This document shows positions 1 to 7,429 of a DNA stretch of 36,036 nt, piece after piece. The position numbers and the translations under genes are program-made. The DNA is from Thalassoroseus pseudoceratinae (GTDB lineage: Bacteria > Planctomycetota > Planctomycetia > Planctomycetales > Planctomycetaceae): positions 1 through 36,036 of the forward strand of contig NZ_JAALXT010000013.1 in NCBI RefSeq assembly GCF_011634775.1. The letters are read 5' to 3'. The notes under the pieces were generated by a model. That model was not told the origin of the DNA. It was given only the letters and a program-made list of their open reading frames with translations, and ran no database searches. Each line of letters begins with the position of its first letter. Position 1 is the first letter of the stretch.

Positions 1-386
1 AGCACAAGACGTGAAGACATCCGACTCCCTCCCTGGAGAAAAACCTGATCATCCACATCCTCCAAAATCAAGTAAGATCAGTTTTGACCACACGCTCTAA
101 CATGTCCCTTACTGAAATGCACGTTGAGGCCGGGTCGCCAAGTCTTTCCATCTTCGCTCGGCAGATCGACACGAGATGTCGAAGGCAAGCCTGGGACAAC
201 AGTTCAATCGATTCCTTTGGATTCCCAGCGACTTCGCGGCGCGATGTGCGAGCAGCTTTTCAGGTATTATCGAGATTCGGGCAAAAGTGTGAATATCACC
301 CGTACACTTCTTGACAACAGCTTTCTGCACACGGTAACCTGAAAGGGTAAGTAGGCAAAAGTCGTTTATAAATAAACATCCGACAG
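1..386. other. Left-edge stretch without a recognised gene
   Basis: The longest open frames here (about 60-76 codons on both strands) overlap one another, have no recognisable domain, signal peptide or membrane segment, and look like chance frames. The last 60 bases before the gene at 387 are AT-richer and may hold its promoter, but I could not identify a convincing -35/-10 pair or a sigma-54 (GG-N10-GC) site of the kind reported upstream of some PEP-CTERM genes. Confidence 0.4.
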
Positions 387-806
387 ATGTACCGACCCCT
401 TGAACTATTCATCTTTATAGCTAGCGTTGCACTCTCTGGTGTTCACGACGTCCATGCTGCGCTCATTGCACCGGCATTTGACAACGATGGTTTCGTGTCG
501 GCAACAGTCGTTGCGAGTCATTCCAAGCGGGCACAGGTACCCGGCAACCCACACTCCAGGATTCCTAACGCTCCCGATCGCCCGGAAGAGCCGAAATTAC
601 GCCAACATGGCCTCATTGGCGGTATGGCCTCAGGAACAGCAGGAAGTATAAGTCCGACAAGTTCCAGTGTCGCTTCGCCAGTTCCGCTAGTTGACCCCCA
701 AGCCGCAGTGACTGGATGCACATTAACACTATACTTGCAAAAAGAGTGCCGGTTGGTGCTCACAGTCCCATTCTTAGAGGGTGTGTTTCGACCGCCGCGG
801 AATTAG
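387..806 (+). CDS. Small secreted protein with a C-terminal FRPPR tail
   Basis: The 139-residue product begins with a Sec-type signal peptide (hydrophobic residues about 7-24, probable cleavage after VHA). A Pro/Ser/Gly-rich, low-complexity middle follows, then a more ordered end with LYLQKECRL and the terminal motif FRPPRN. No catalytic domain is visible. The mature N terminus (ALIAPAFDNDG) resembles that of the secreted protein encoded at 1830 (AMLTPSFDD), so the two may belong to one secretion or assembly theme. I recall short planctomycete secreted proteins ending in a similar RPPR tail, but I cannot name a family. It precedes a PEP-CTERM gene on the same strand. The reading frame is uninterrupted and carries a convincing signal peptide, which is the main reason to call it. 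Function is unknown, perhaps a small extracellular matrix or exopolysaccharide-associated protein. Confidence 0.6.
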   Translation: MYRPLELFIFIASVALSGVHDVHAALIAPAFDNDGFVSATVVASHSKRAQVPGNPHSRIPNAPDRPEEPKLRQHGLIGGMASGTAGSISPTSSSVASPVPLVDPQAAVTGCTLTLYLQKECRLVLTVPFLEGVFRPPRN

Positions 807-879
807 CTCCTCGCTGAAGAGAAGGTCATTGTGGATGGACTTTTATTTTCGCAAACAAATACATAAGAAATGGGATTCT

Positions 880-1614
880 ATGATGCATAGACTAATTTTC
901 TGTTTGACGGTAGGTTTAACGGTGTCCTGTGCCGCAGAGGCGCAAGCAACCGTCGACATCGACGTTTTCGATCAAACGAGTCAGTTTGTTGCTGACCCTA
1001 CCCCCACAACCTCCTCTGAGTCGGTAGCCCTGGAAGCAATTGGGGGACATCGCTTTCTTGAGGTGACTCGAACCACCGGTACAGGGACTGTCACAGGCTT
1101 CGCAAACCCACTTGCTGGCTCTGACGGTGAGTTTAATTTCAGTGCGCAAGCTGGCACAACGGGAATGTTCACTCTGAACTATAACGGAAGTTTTGCCGAC
1201 GATAATGCTACTAACGCGACAATAACGACCAACAACTACGATCTCTTAGAGGGGGGAGCGAACACTGGCTTTTTGTTTCAGGCATTGGCTCAGTTTGGGC
1301 TTAAACTCGCAGTTACAATTTACAATGACGGGACCGCATACACTGCAATGAAGACCATTCCGTCATCCACCGCCACTACCTTGCAGAATTACTTCTTGCC
1401 TTTCAGTGACTTTGGTGTCGGGGCCGATTTTGCGAATGTCGATGCCATCCGAATTGTTGGAACGAATACTGATGACGGTTCTAACTTTCGTCTGAATTTT
1501 TCTGCTGCGGCAAATCCAGTTCCAGAACCGGGCAGCATGACTCTGTTCGCTCTTGGCGGATTGGGGCTGCTGGGCTATGGGGCACGACGCAAGCGAGCCC
1601 AATCGGCTGCGTAG
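880..1614 (+). CDS. PEP-CTERM sorting domain-containing secreted protein
   Basis: The 244-residue protein (from the ATG at 880; a second ATG at 883 is equivalent) has a signal peptide (residues about 1-24, ending in AEAQA). A beta-rich extracellular region with many Thr/Asn/Gly residues follows. The C-terminal sorting signal starts near residue 214: the motif VPEPGS, a hydrophobic segment (MTLFALGGLGLLGY) and a basic end (ARRKR). That three-part tail defines PEP-CTERM proteins, which exosortases process at the cell envelope, so this is a probable substrate of the exosortase at 6408. The frame extends upstream to 781, but starting at 880 puts the signal peptide at the N terminus. The body resembles PEP-CTERM adhesin or matrix proteins without a known enzymatic fold. 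A strong terminator follows, so it is probably transcribed separately from the gene at 1830. Confidence 0.88.
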   Translation: MMHRLIFCLTVGLTVSCAAEAQATVDIDVFDQTSQFVADPTPTTSSESVALEAIGGHRFLEVTRTTGTGTVTGFANPLAGSDGEFNFSAQAGTTGMFTLNYNGSFADDNATNATITTNNYDLLEGGANTGFLFQALAQFGLKLAVTIYNDGTAYTAMKTIPSSTATTLQNYFLPFSDFGVGADFANVDAIRIVGTNTDDGSNFRLNFSAAANPVPEPGSMTLFALGGLGLLGYGARRKRAQSAA

Positions 1615-1660
1615 TCTTGTTCGGTACGCGATTGCCGAGCGTCTGCGGCTACTGCTAGAG

Positions 1661-1699
1661 AAAACGCACGGTTCATTTTGAATCGTGCGTTCTTTTTTT
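1661..1699 (+). terminator. Rho-independent terminator
   Basis: A 12-bp stem (arms 1663-1674 and 1680-1691, one G-T wobble) with a 5-base loop is followed by seven T residues at 1693-1699. It lies 47 bases after the stop of the PEP-CTERM gene. Confidence 0.88.
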
Positions 1700-1829
1700 C
1701 GAGTCCATCGATTTTTGTTGATGAGTGGCGGTGCAATACATTAGTATTTGCGAATGGACAGATGGATAATACATCCAACTCGCTGGAATTCAGTTTGATG
1801 TTGCAGTCTCAAATTTTAAGGACATCGCA

Positions 1830-3164
1830 ATGAGCCTTGCCAAGGCTGTCTCTGCAGCCGTTCTCGTTGTGACTCTCATGGTGACCAGCGATTGCAAAGC
1901 AGCAATGCTGACACCGTCTTTTGATGACCTACCCGCGGATCTTCTGTTTGAAGGTCCGCCGGGGGTGGGGGTCGAGGATGGGCCGGCTTGGGGGCGTTTC
2001 CTTCGTCCGGCTCATCATGGCTATGAGATGCTTTATCTCAGTCAGTATCGGCCTTACGAACCAGGCTATCGGCTCGACCTGACCATGCCAGTGCCATTGG
2101 GCTGGACCTTCAGTGTAGGGCCTTGGCACGGTTTGATGTTCCACCAGCGGATCAGCCGCAACATTGTGCAGTTCCTAAAAACGCATGGTGCTCCGACCCA
2201 GAACGAGGTGCACTACCCACTTCGTTTCGTCGATTTTCTCGATCACCTGCCAGCCGATCCAAACTTCGCCAACATTCTGACGGGTGAGCAGATTGAGAGT
2301 TTCAATCTCTTGCAGAAGCTCTTTGTTTCCATGTCAATGTTCGGTGAATTCCTGGCTGGAACGGCGGAAGGCAAAGCTATCTTCGTCTTTGATGAGACCG
2401 AAGGATTTGGCAACCCCGGTGGTGACCCGTTCTATCTCGCAGACGGGGAATGCTATGTGGAGAATGAATGGTCATCCGAAACCACTCACGCGCGAGTCAC
2501 CCTGGCAGACGGAACGGCTGCCGGGATGTTCTTGTGTGAACGTGATCGTTCCGTCTACTCTTTGCTCGGGATTGCGACAATCGAACTGACCTTCAAATTC
2601 ATCGGAGGTGACAACGAACCTCTGACGGAATTTGTGTCCGTTCAGGACGAAGACTCCTATCTCGCAGGGATCCGAACTAGCACGGATAGCTCTTTGCCCA
2701 ACGGACTTGCCGCTTTGAGCAGTACTGGCAATGGCACGACCGGAGGCAGCGGCTCATCTGCGAGTTCAGCTGGTGTCGCTGCGTTTGGGAGCCCCGGTTT
2801 CGGCACGGGCTCCGCTGGTGGCGGAGGCGGAAGCGGCGGGGGAGCACCTGGCGGCAGCTTGGGACTGATCACTCCACCATCAGACTTCCTGCTATTGACT
2901 AGCACAAGCGACAGTTTCGACGATGTCCTCCCAGACGGTCCCGGCGGCATGGGACCTGGCCTCCCTGGTGACACACCTGATGGTGGCGGGCCCGGAGGCG
3001 GTGGCCCCGGCGGTGGTGATGTACCAGATGGCGGAGGCAGTGTTATCACCGTCAGTGAACCAGGTGGTGCGATGCTGCTATTTGTCGCGGCATGTCTGCT
3101 GGTTGCTTATGACCAATTCCGATCACACTTCTTGGCTAAGAATAACCCTAGTATTGCTGCCTAA
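1830..3164 (+). CDS. Secreted Gly-rich protein with a PEP-CTERM-like tail
   Basis: The 444-residue protein has a signal peptide (residues about 1-25, ending CKAA). An N-terminal ordered domain of about 260 residues is rich in aromatic residues. A long Gly/Ser/Pro-rich linker follows (about residues 290-400, with repeated GGG-PGG units). The end has SEPGGAM, a hydrophobic stretch (LLFVAACLLVAY) and a charged tail (DQFRSHFLAKNN). This matches PEP-CTERM architecture, but the motif is SEPG rather than PEP and the basic residues are spread out, so recognition by the local exosortase is likely rather than certain. The linker could let the domain protrude from the envelope after anchoring. No enzymatic motif is evident. 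Two strong hairpins lie downstream, before the convergent gene ending at 3279. Confidence 0.8.
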   Translation: MSLAKAVSAAVLVVTLMVTSDCKAAMLTPSFDDLPADLLFEGPPGVGVEDGPAWGRFLRPAHHGYEMLYLSQYRPYEPGYRLDLTMPVPLGWTFSVGPWHGLMFHQRISRNIVQFLKTHGAPTQNEVHYPLRFVDFLDHLPADPNFANILTGEQIESFNLLQKLFVSMSMFGEFLAGTAEGKAIFVFDETEGFGNPGGDPFYLADGECYVENEWSSETTHARVTLADGTAAGMFLCERDRSVYSLLGIATIELTFKFIGGDNEPLTEFVSVQDEDSYLAGIRTSTDSSLPNGLAALSSTGNGTTGGSGSSASSAGVAAFGSPGFGTGSAGGGGGSGGGAPGGSLGLITPPSDFLLLTSTSDSFDDVLPDGPGGMGPGLPGDTPDGGGPGGGGPGGGDVPDGGGSVITVSEPGGAMLLFVAACLLVAYDQFRSHFLAKNNPSIAA

Positions 3165-3177
3165 CCTCTCAACGAGT

Positions 3178-3203
3178 CGAAGAGATCCCAGAGGATCTCT
3201 TCG
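3178..3203. terminator. Perfect 11-bp hairpin between convergent genes
   Basis: Arms 3178-3188 and 3193-3203 are fully complementary with a 4-base CAGA loop, 14 bases after the stop at 3164. There is no T-tract on either side, so it may act as a bidirectional or RNA-stabilising terminator rather than a classical one. Confidence 0.55.
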
Positions 3204-3215
3204 GTATACGAAACT

Positions 3216-3250
3216 TCTCACGTTCTCCCTAGATGCAGGTGAACGTGAGA
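3216..3250. terminator. Second hairpin between convergent genes
   Basis: Arms 3216-3225 and 3241-3250 are a perfect 10-bp inverted repeat with a 15-base loop, immediately beyond the first hairpin and 29 bases before the end of the - strand gene at 3279. Tandem stems in a convergent gap suggest transcriptional insulation. No T-tract is present. Confidence 0.45.
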
Positions 3251-3278
3251 TGGCCTGCGAACGATCGTTCTTCCACAT

Positions 3279-4067
3279 TCACCGGCTAGGCCGCCATTCG
3301 GGCTCTTCCGGGTTTGCGAGGTAGTAGTAGAGGCCGGACCCTTTGATTTCTTCGCGGATATGGGTCACTGGCTCGTATTCCGAACCCTTCTTCGGCTCCA
3401 CTTGTTTTGGTGGTTTCGGCTGAAACGGGTCGGCTTTTTTAGGCCCGTCATCCTTCTTCGGAGGTGCCTGCTCCATTGGCTCTTCGACGGGTGGAGGAGC
3501 CAATACTGGAGACATGTTGCTGGCTGCTGGACGCTGATTCGTCGGGAATGAAATCTCGATCGGTGTCGTCAAGTGCGGAGGGCAGCAATAAGACCCCGGC
3601 GGGAATTTTCTCCAGCAGTCCTGATGATACCCCCAATATGGCTCGTAGTGCGGCGGGCATTTGGGATGTTGAAGTGCGTTGTCTTGATGATGGCTGTAGG
3701 ACCACATCCAGATGTTTTTCCGCCAATCGCGGCGTTTATCCCGGCAGTCATCACAAAACCGTTTCCACCAACTCTGCTCGCCAGAACACTCTGGACAATC
3801 ACAGGAAGTATAAGACGCGGCTTGACAGCCGGAAGCATCCGTCTGTGCGCAGTACGCTTGCTGCACATACTGAGGGGCCATCGATTGGGATGGCTCCTGA
3901 GGCATTGCCATGGGTACCGCGGTCGCCACTGGATTGGGTGTGACTGTCTGAACCGGCGGAACAACATGTGCCATGAACGGGAGAACTTGCCCCCGTCCCT
4001 CTTGAGCCGCGCCTGACACCGCCATCGAAAAGAATAGTGCTGCTGCAGCGATTACTCGGTAATACAT
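3279..4067 (-). CDS. Secreted Cys/Pro-rich planctomycete-type protein
   Basis: The 262-residue product starts with a signal peptide (MYYRVIAAAALFF through VSGAA). A Cys-rich, aromatic, His-rich core follows, approximately residues 70-170, with CDCPEC, CDDC, YWGYHQDCWRKFPPG and YCCPP. A long Pro/Lys-rich linker then leads to a short C-terminal segment (GLYYYLANPEEPEWRPSR). An AGGGA Shine-Dalgarno lies just upstream of the ATG. About eleven cysteines in a secreted protein suggest disulfides or metal binding. I recall the WGYHQ-CWRKFPP signature from uncharacterised planctomycete proteins but know no function. It is the last gene of a - strand set headed by the Wza-like export lipoprotein at 5835, so an envelope or exopolysaccharide-export role is plausible but inferred. 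Confidence 0.75.
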   Translation of the reverse strand: MYYRVIAAAALFFSMAVSGAAQEGRGQVLPFMAHVVPPVQTVTPNPVATAVPMAMPQEPSQSMAPQYVQQAYCAQTDASGCQAASYTSCDCPECSGEQSWWKRFCDDCRDKRRDWRKNIWMWSYSHHQDNALQHPKCPPHYEPYWGYHQDCWRKFPPGSYCCPPHLTTPIEISFPTNQRPAASNMSPVLAPPPVEEPMEQAPPKKDDGPKKADPFQPKPPKQVEPKKGSEYEPVTHIREEIKGSGLYYYLANPEEPEWRPSR

Positions 4068-4148
4068 AAGTTCCCTGCTTCCTGCTAGACCCCATCAAAT
4101 GGGCCGGGAAATATTTGAGTCCGTTCGATTCAAGCAGACAGGTAGCGG

Positions 4149-4532
4149 TCACCGACCGACACCGAAATAGCCACCGGTGTTCAAGTAACCGGTTGTGTGT
4201 CCCGTCGGTGAGAGCAATGATTGACCGATCGGTGGTTGTTGGTTGAGAATTGCATTTCGATTCGCATCCACCTCATCCTGCAAACGATTGACCGAACCAC
4301 CAAGGTTCTGATACGCCTGCCGAAACTCGCGTTGCGGCCGGACGAGTGCGAAATAGTTGAACGCGGTTGAGTTGTTGCGATTCAAAAGGTTGAGGTATGG
4401 GCTGATGGTCGGATTTGGTCGCGGTGGCCGAATGTTCGGAGCGCCCGGCGTGACTTGCGCCTGGCAATCCGCAACACAAAGGCTAAACACACACACGACG
4501 AAAGTTGTCACCATTAAATATCGAACTGTCAT
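4149..4532 (-). CDS. Small secreted protein of unknown function
   Basis: This 127-residue protein has a clear signal peptide (residues about 1-25, ending DCQAQ). A Pro-rich stretch follows (PNIRPPRPNPTISPYLNLL), then a helical segment rich in Gln/Asn/Arg (QREFRQAYQNLGG through DEVDANRNAIL), and a Gly/Tyr-rich C terminus with TGHTTGYLNTGGYFG. I recall similar short proteins with the N-P-TISPYLNLL motif from planctomycete genomes but cannot assign a function. It lies between the Wza-like gene (148 bases upstream) and the Cys-rich gene (81 bases downstream), all on the - strand, so co-transcription is likely. No lipobox or membrane helix other than the signal peptide is present. Confidence 0.75.
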   Translation of the reverse strand: MTVRYLMVTTFVVCVFSLCVADCQAQVTPGAPNIRPPRPNPTISPYLNLLNRNNSTAFNYFALVRPQREFRQAYQNLGGSVNRLQDEVDANRNAILNQQPPIGQSLLSPTGHTTGYLNTGGYFGVGR

Positions 4533-4680
4533 TGGTTGGCTCCTGGAAGACGATGAACGAGAGGGTGTGGTGCGGAGCCCACGAATGGGCTCCCAAACAG
4601 TTCCAAGAAGTACCTAACAAGATCTTATATTGTAGAACTCGACTCCGCGAGTTGCACCACATTCTTGCAGGCAATTTCCG

Positions 4681-5835
4681 CTAGAACCCTACGTTGTTAC
4701 CGAATCCGTTTCCTTGTCCTTCCAGGTTCCGAATCGTGGAGTTCGTTAGCAGCGTGATGCCAAGAACTCGTTCAATCGGAGCGAACAGTTTCGAAAGTGC
4801 GTTATCGGTGGCAATCAGAGAATCAGCTTGGATGTAGACGCGGTCACCAGGGAAGAGCTGGTAGTTTGTGGTCGTGATGCCTTCCCGTGTGATTTCCCGC
4901 CAGTTCACGTCCATGACGTGTGCACACTGGTCGCCTTCGGGCGACGGGGCAGGGCGAGCGACCCACATTCTCTTCGAAGAGACCTGTGACAGACCTTGAA
5001 TCTGGGCAATGGCGTCGAGAACGGTTTCGTTCCCCGTGACAGGCAGTCGGACCACCTGCTCACCGAACCCACCGCCGTCCGTAATCACGTAGATCACCTT
5101 GCTGTTGTACGTGGTCACGTCGACGTTAATTCGCGGATCTTCAATGTACTGCGACAGTTGCGTCTCGATGATGTACTTGGCTTCGTCGAGAGTTCTGCCA
5201 GCAACGTGCACATTTCCGTAAATCCCGAGGGATACCGTTCCATCCGGCCGGACCAGGTGCGGTCCGGTGATGGCTTGAGGTCCCTGCGGATTCGGCAATG
5301 TGACCGCCACGAGAGGATCTCGAATGCCGACGGGCTGCCCCATCGCATTCTTTGTGTACGTCTTCAGATGGTTGGTAATGGCGACCTTGGCTTGTTGAAG
5401 GGACATTCCAGCCACCTTCACTTTGCCGTAGATCGGGCCGAGTTCAATCGTCCCGTCCGGCTGAATCAAGAATTCGCCGTCCACAAACTTGAACTGGGCT
5501 TCAAGCTGGGCCTTAAATTGCTGCTCGATCGGATTCCCGCCTTGCTCAGGCAGATCGAGCGGCTCCGGGTTGCCCAACGAGACCTTGATGATATCACCGG
5601 TCCGCAGTGGCGTTTCAGGAGTCCGGACGTTATGGACCGCCTCAATCAGGAGGATATCGGGCGGCTCAATCCGGTATTCCGGAAGAGACGTTTTTTGAAG
5701 CTCTCGAGGAACATCACTATGGGCAATGGCCAGTGCCTCGCCTTGCAAACGCGGTTGGCTGCAGCCTGACAATGCGAACAGCGCAGCCTGGGCCAAAACC
5801 GCCATACATAGCAGGCTTCGTGGTGGGCAGCTCAT
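4681..5835 (-). CDS. Wza-like polysaccharide export outer-membrane lipoprotein (SLBB domains)
   Basis: The 384-residue protein carries a lipoprotein signal with lipobox LSGC (acylated Cys25). Next comes a polysaccharide-export domain: YRIEPPDILLIEAV about residues 52-66, then repeated units of the form QPDGTIELG...GKVKVAGMSLQQAK (about 120-150) and RPDGTVSLG...GNVHVAGRTLDEAK (about 195-220). An SLBB-type ligand-binding segment follows (VTGNETVLDAIAQIQGL, about 265-280), then FPGDRVYIQ near 325. This is the order seen in Wza/BexD proteins, which form the outer-membrane channel for exported polysaccharide and dock on the periplasmic part of a Wzz/BY-kinase, here the divergent gene at 7430. It heads a - strand set with two small secreted proteins. 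It lacks an obvious amphipathic C-terminal helix like that of E. coli Wza, so the outer-membrane end may differ. Confidence 0.93.
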   Translation of the reverse strand: MSCPPRSLLCMAVLAQAALFALSGCSQPRLQGEALAIAHSDVPRELQKTSLPEYRIEPPDILLIEAVHNVRTPETPLRTGDIIKVSLGNPEPLDLPEQGGNPIEQQFKAQLEAQFKFVDGEFLIQPDGTIELGPIYGKVKVAGMSLQQAKVAITNHLKTYTKNAMGQPVGIRDPLVAVTLPNPQGPQAITGPHLVRPDGTVSLGIYGNVHVAGRTLDEAKYIIETQLSQYIEDPRINVDVTTYNSKVIYVITDGGGFGEQVVRLPVTGNETVLDAIAQIQGLSQVSSKRMWVARPAPSPEGDQCAHVMDVNWREITREGITTTNYQLFPGDRVYIQADSLIATDNALSKLFAPIERVLGITLLTNSTIRNLEGQGNGFGNNVGF

Positions 5836-6137
5836 TGTTCCTCCCTGTCTACCAGTTCAGTATTGACCCGATTTGGACGCTCACCCGAAATGGTGATGTG
5901 TCTTTGGATAGTCAAATAATCGGTCAAAAAATGCCCAGACTCGATTTGTTTTGAAACGATTGTTCGTTTTGTAGCGATTCTCGCAGCCACACGGTATACT
6001 CACAGATGTTTCACTCGTGCACTTGGTAGCTTCACCTAGGCAGTGTGGGAGGAATAGAGAGACGCCTCGACTTTTTTTCAAGATCTGATCAAAAGCTAGC
6101 TTTTTGTGTTGTTTTGCCGACCCCGCGTCATATCATC
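5836..6137. promoter_or_regulatory. Divergent intergenic region between export and exosortase arrays
   Basis: This roughly 300-base gap separates the - strand Wza-like gene from the + strand array and should contain both promoters. It is AT-rich with several T runs. A TATACT hexamer at 5995-6000 resembles a + strand -10 box, but no good -35 is spaced from it. A TTGAAA at 5951-5956 is placed too far upstream for it. No riboswitch-like or operator-like repeat stood out. Confidence 0.35.
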
Positions 6138-6275
6138 ATGACCAATGAGATCAATGAATCGATTCTCATTGAAGAAAGCCGGAAGGGTTCGCGGGAACCT
6201 TGGGTCACTCCGGCTGTAGCGTCGCAAGATGCCACCTGTTGCAGCCAACCATACACAATTACATTAACGATGTAA
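6138..6275 (+). CDS. Candidate 45-residue peptide upstream of the exosortase
   Basis: An ATG at 6138 opens 45 codons ending in TAA at 6273-6275, 132 bases before the exosortase ATG at 6408. The peptide has an acidic N-terminal half (NEINESILIEESRKGS), the motif REPWVTPAV at residues 19-27, and a tail with DATCCSQPYTITLTM. A charged leader followed by a P-W-x-x-P segment recalls small leader-like proteins of RiPP or PqqD-associated systems, but no maturation enzyme is seen nearby, so this is only a resemblance. No strong Shine-Dalgarno is visible. It could be a real short gene, an upstream regulatory peptide, or a chance frame. The frame also opens further upstream (to 6045), which would add a non-descript N terminus. 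Confidence 0.35.
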   Translation: MTNEINESILIEESRKGSREPWVTPAVASQDATCCSQPYTITLTM

Positions 6276-6407
6276 TCTCGCCCTCGTTTTCCCAACATTT
6301 GCGATTTGATCTCGGTGTGTTTACCTCTCTCTCGCACACCGTAGTCGATGAGCGTTCCGATTGCCGGTTTTCGCCAGTCGCATGTCATGAGAAGCTGTGG
6401 CCCCAAA

Positions 6408-7322
6408 ATGTCGACCAACCTCCCTACCAATAGCAACTCCGATCTCGGTCTGCGATTTACCGAACTGGTGACTTTGTTCGCCATGCTACTGTGGTCTTAC
6501 ACCGACGTACTTAGTGTTTTCTACCGCAAGTGGGATGCTGACCCGCAATATTCTCACGGATTCCTCGTTCCCCTCATCGCTGTGTTCATTCTTTGGCTAC
6601 GTTGGCCGAAAGATCGCGAGGATTTGTTTCGTTGGAGTAGTTGGGGCGTTGTCCTCCTAGTCCTAGCCTTATTGGTACGGCATGTTTCGATTCGCTATTA
6701 CATCGAGTGGTTTGAGCAGCTCAGTTTTGTCGCATGTGTGCTCGGTTTATTTGCAGCCATTTTCGGGCTCTCATGCTGGAAGTGGTATACACCGTCTGTG
6801 GTCTTTCTAGCATTCGCGGTCCCGCTGCCCCACACCCTTGAGGTTGCTCTCCGCGAGCCGCTCCGTCGAGCAGGCACTTTGGCCTCGACATACTTCATGC
6901 AAGGCTTCGGTCTACCAGCGTTCGCCACAGGCAACAGCATCACAATCGGCGAGGCCAAGGTCGATGTCGTCGGAGCCTGTAGCGGTCTCCGGATGATGAT
7001 GGTTTTCTTTGCACTGTCAACTGCGGTGGCGATTTGTGCGAGCAGCCGCCCGATGTGGCAGCGAGCAATGATCATCGTCAGTGCCATACCGATCGCGATC
7101 TTCTCGAATGTTATTCGGATCACGTTGACCGGAACCCTTTATGCGTTGAACGCACCAGACGGCGCGCATTTCCTTCATGATCATGCGGAATGGCTCATGA
7201 TGCCATTGGCACTTGGTTTGCATCTACTAGAGTTGTGGATTTTCGACAAACTGTTCATCCCGGAAATTGTCGACCACAGACCGGCAGGTTTTGGAGATGC
7301 CCCAGCCGTTCCCCTCCCATAA
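6408..7322 (+). CDS. Exosortase (archaeosortase/exosortase family, planctomycete type)
   Basis: This multi-spanning membrane protein of 304 residues (ATG at 6408; the frame is open to 6348) has the exosortase signature. YSHGFLVPLI lies in the N-terminal part. The catalytic Cys is in ACSGLRMM (Cys191 from this start), the conserved Arg in NVIRITLTG (Arg237), and the conserved His in FLHDHAEW (His257/259). Exosortases are membrane cysteine transpeptidases thought to cleave PEP-CTERM proteins and attach them to an envelope acceptor, probably a glycan or lipid. The linked substrates are the genes at 880 and possibly 1830. An EpsI-family partner is encoded separately at 9732 rather than fused to the C terminus, as happens in some exosortases. 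The subtype (possibly the planctomycete exosortase U group) cannot be settled by eye. Confidence 0.93.
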   Translation: MSTNLPTNSNSDLGLRFTELVTLFAMLLWSYTDVLSVFYRKWDADPQYSHGFLVPLIAVFILWLRWPKDREDLFRWSSWGVVLLVLALLVRHVSIRYYIEWFEQLSFVACVLGLFAAIFGLSCWKWYTPSVVFLAFAVPLPHTLEVALREPLRRAGTLASTYFMQGFGLPAFATGNSITIGEAKVDVVGACSGLRMMMVFFALSTAVAICASSRPMWQRAMIIVSAIPIAIFSNVIRITLTGTLYALNAPDGAHFLHDHAEWLMMPLALGLHLLELWIFDKLFIPEIVDHRPAGFGDAPAVPLP

Positions 7323-7429
7323 CTGACGACAGCGTGTTACCTTTCTGCAAGATAACGTGCCCACAATTACATGACCAACGCCAGTATCGCTTGTTGCAAT
7401 CAAATTTCTAAACGGATTTGGCAAGAATT

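Noticed and set aside
2657-3049. Proline-rich - strand frame
   Set aside because: It is the complement of the Gly-rich linker of the 1830 gene; Gly codons read backwards as Pro. No start or domain supports it.
4996-5769. 257-codon + strand frame opposite the Wza-like gene
   Set aside because: No domain or signal peptide. It is the antisense of a well-supported gene, and its His/Arg-rich composition looks like an antisense artefact.
5989-6000. A full sigma-70 promoter ahead of the exosortase array
   Set aside because: Only a TATACT -10-like hexamer is visible. The bases 17 upstream do not form a -35 box, so no promoter is claimed.
6128-6484. 118-codon - strand frame over the exosortase start
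   Set aside because: No signal, domain or neighbour support. It conflicts with the exosortase start and the short + strand ORF.
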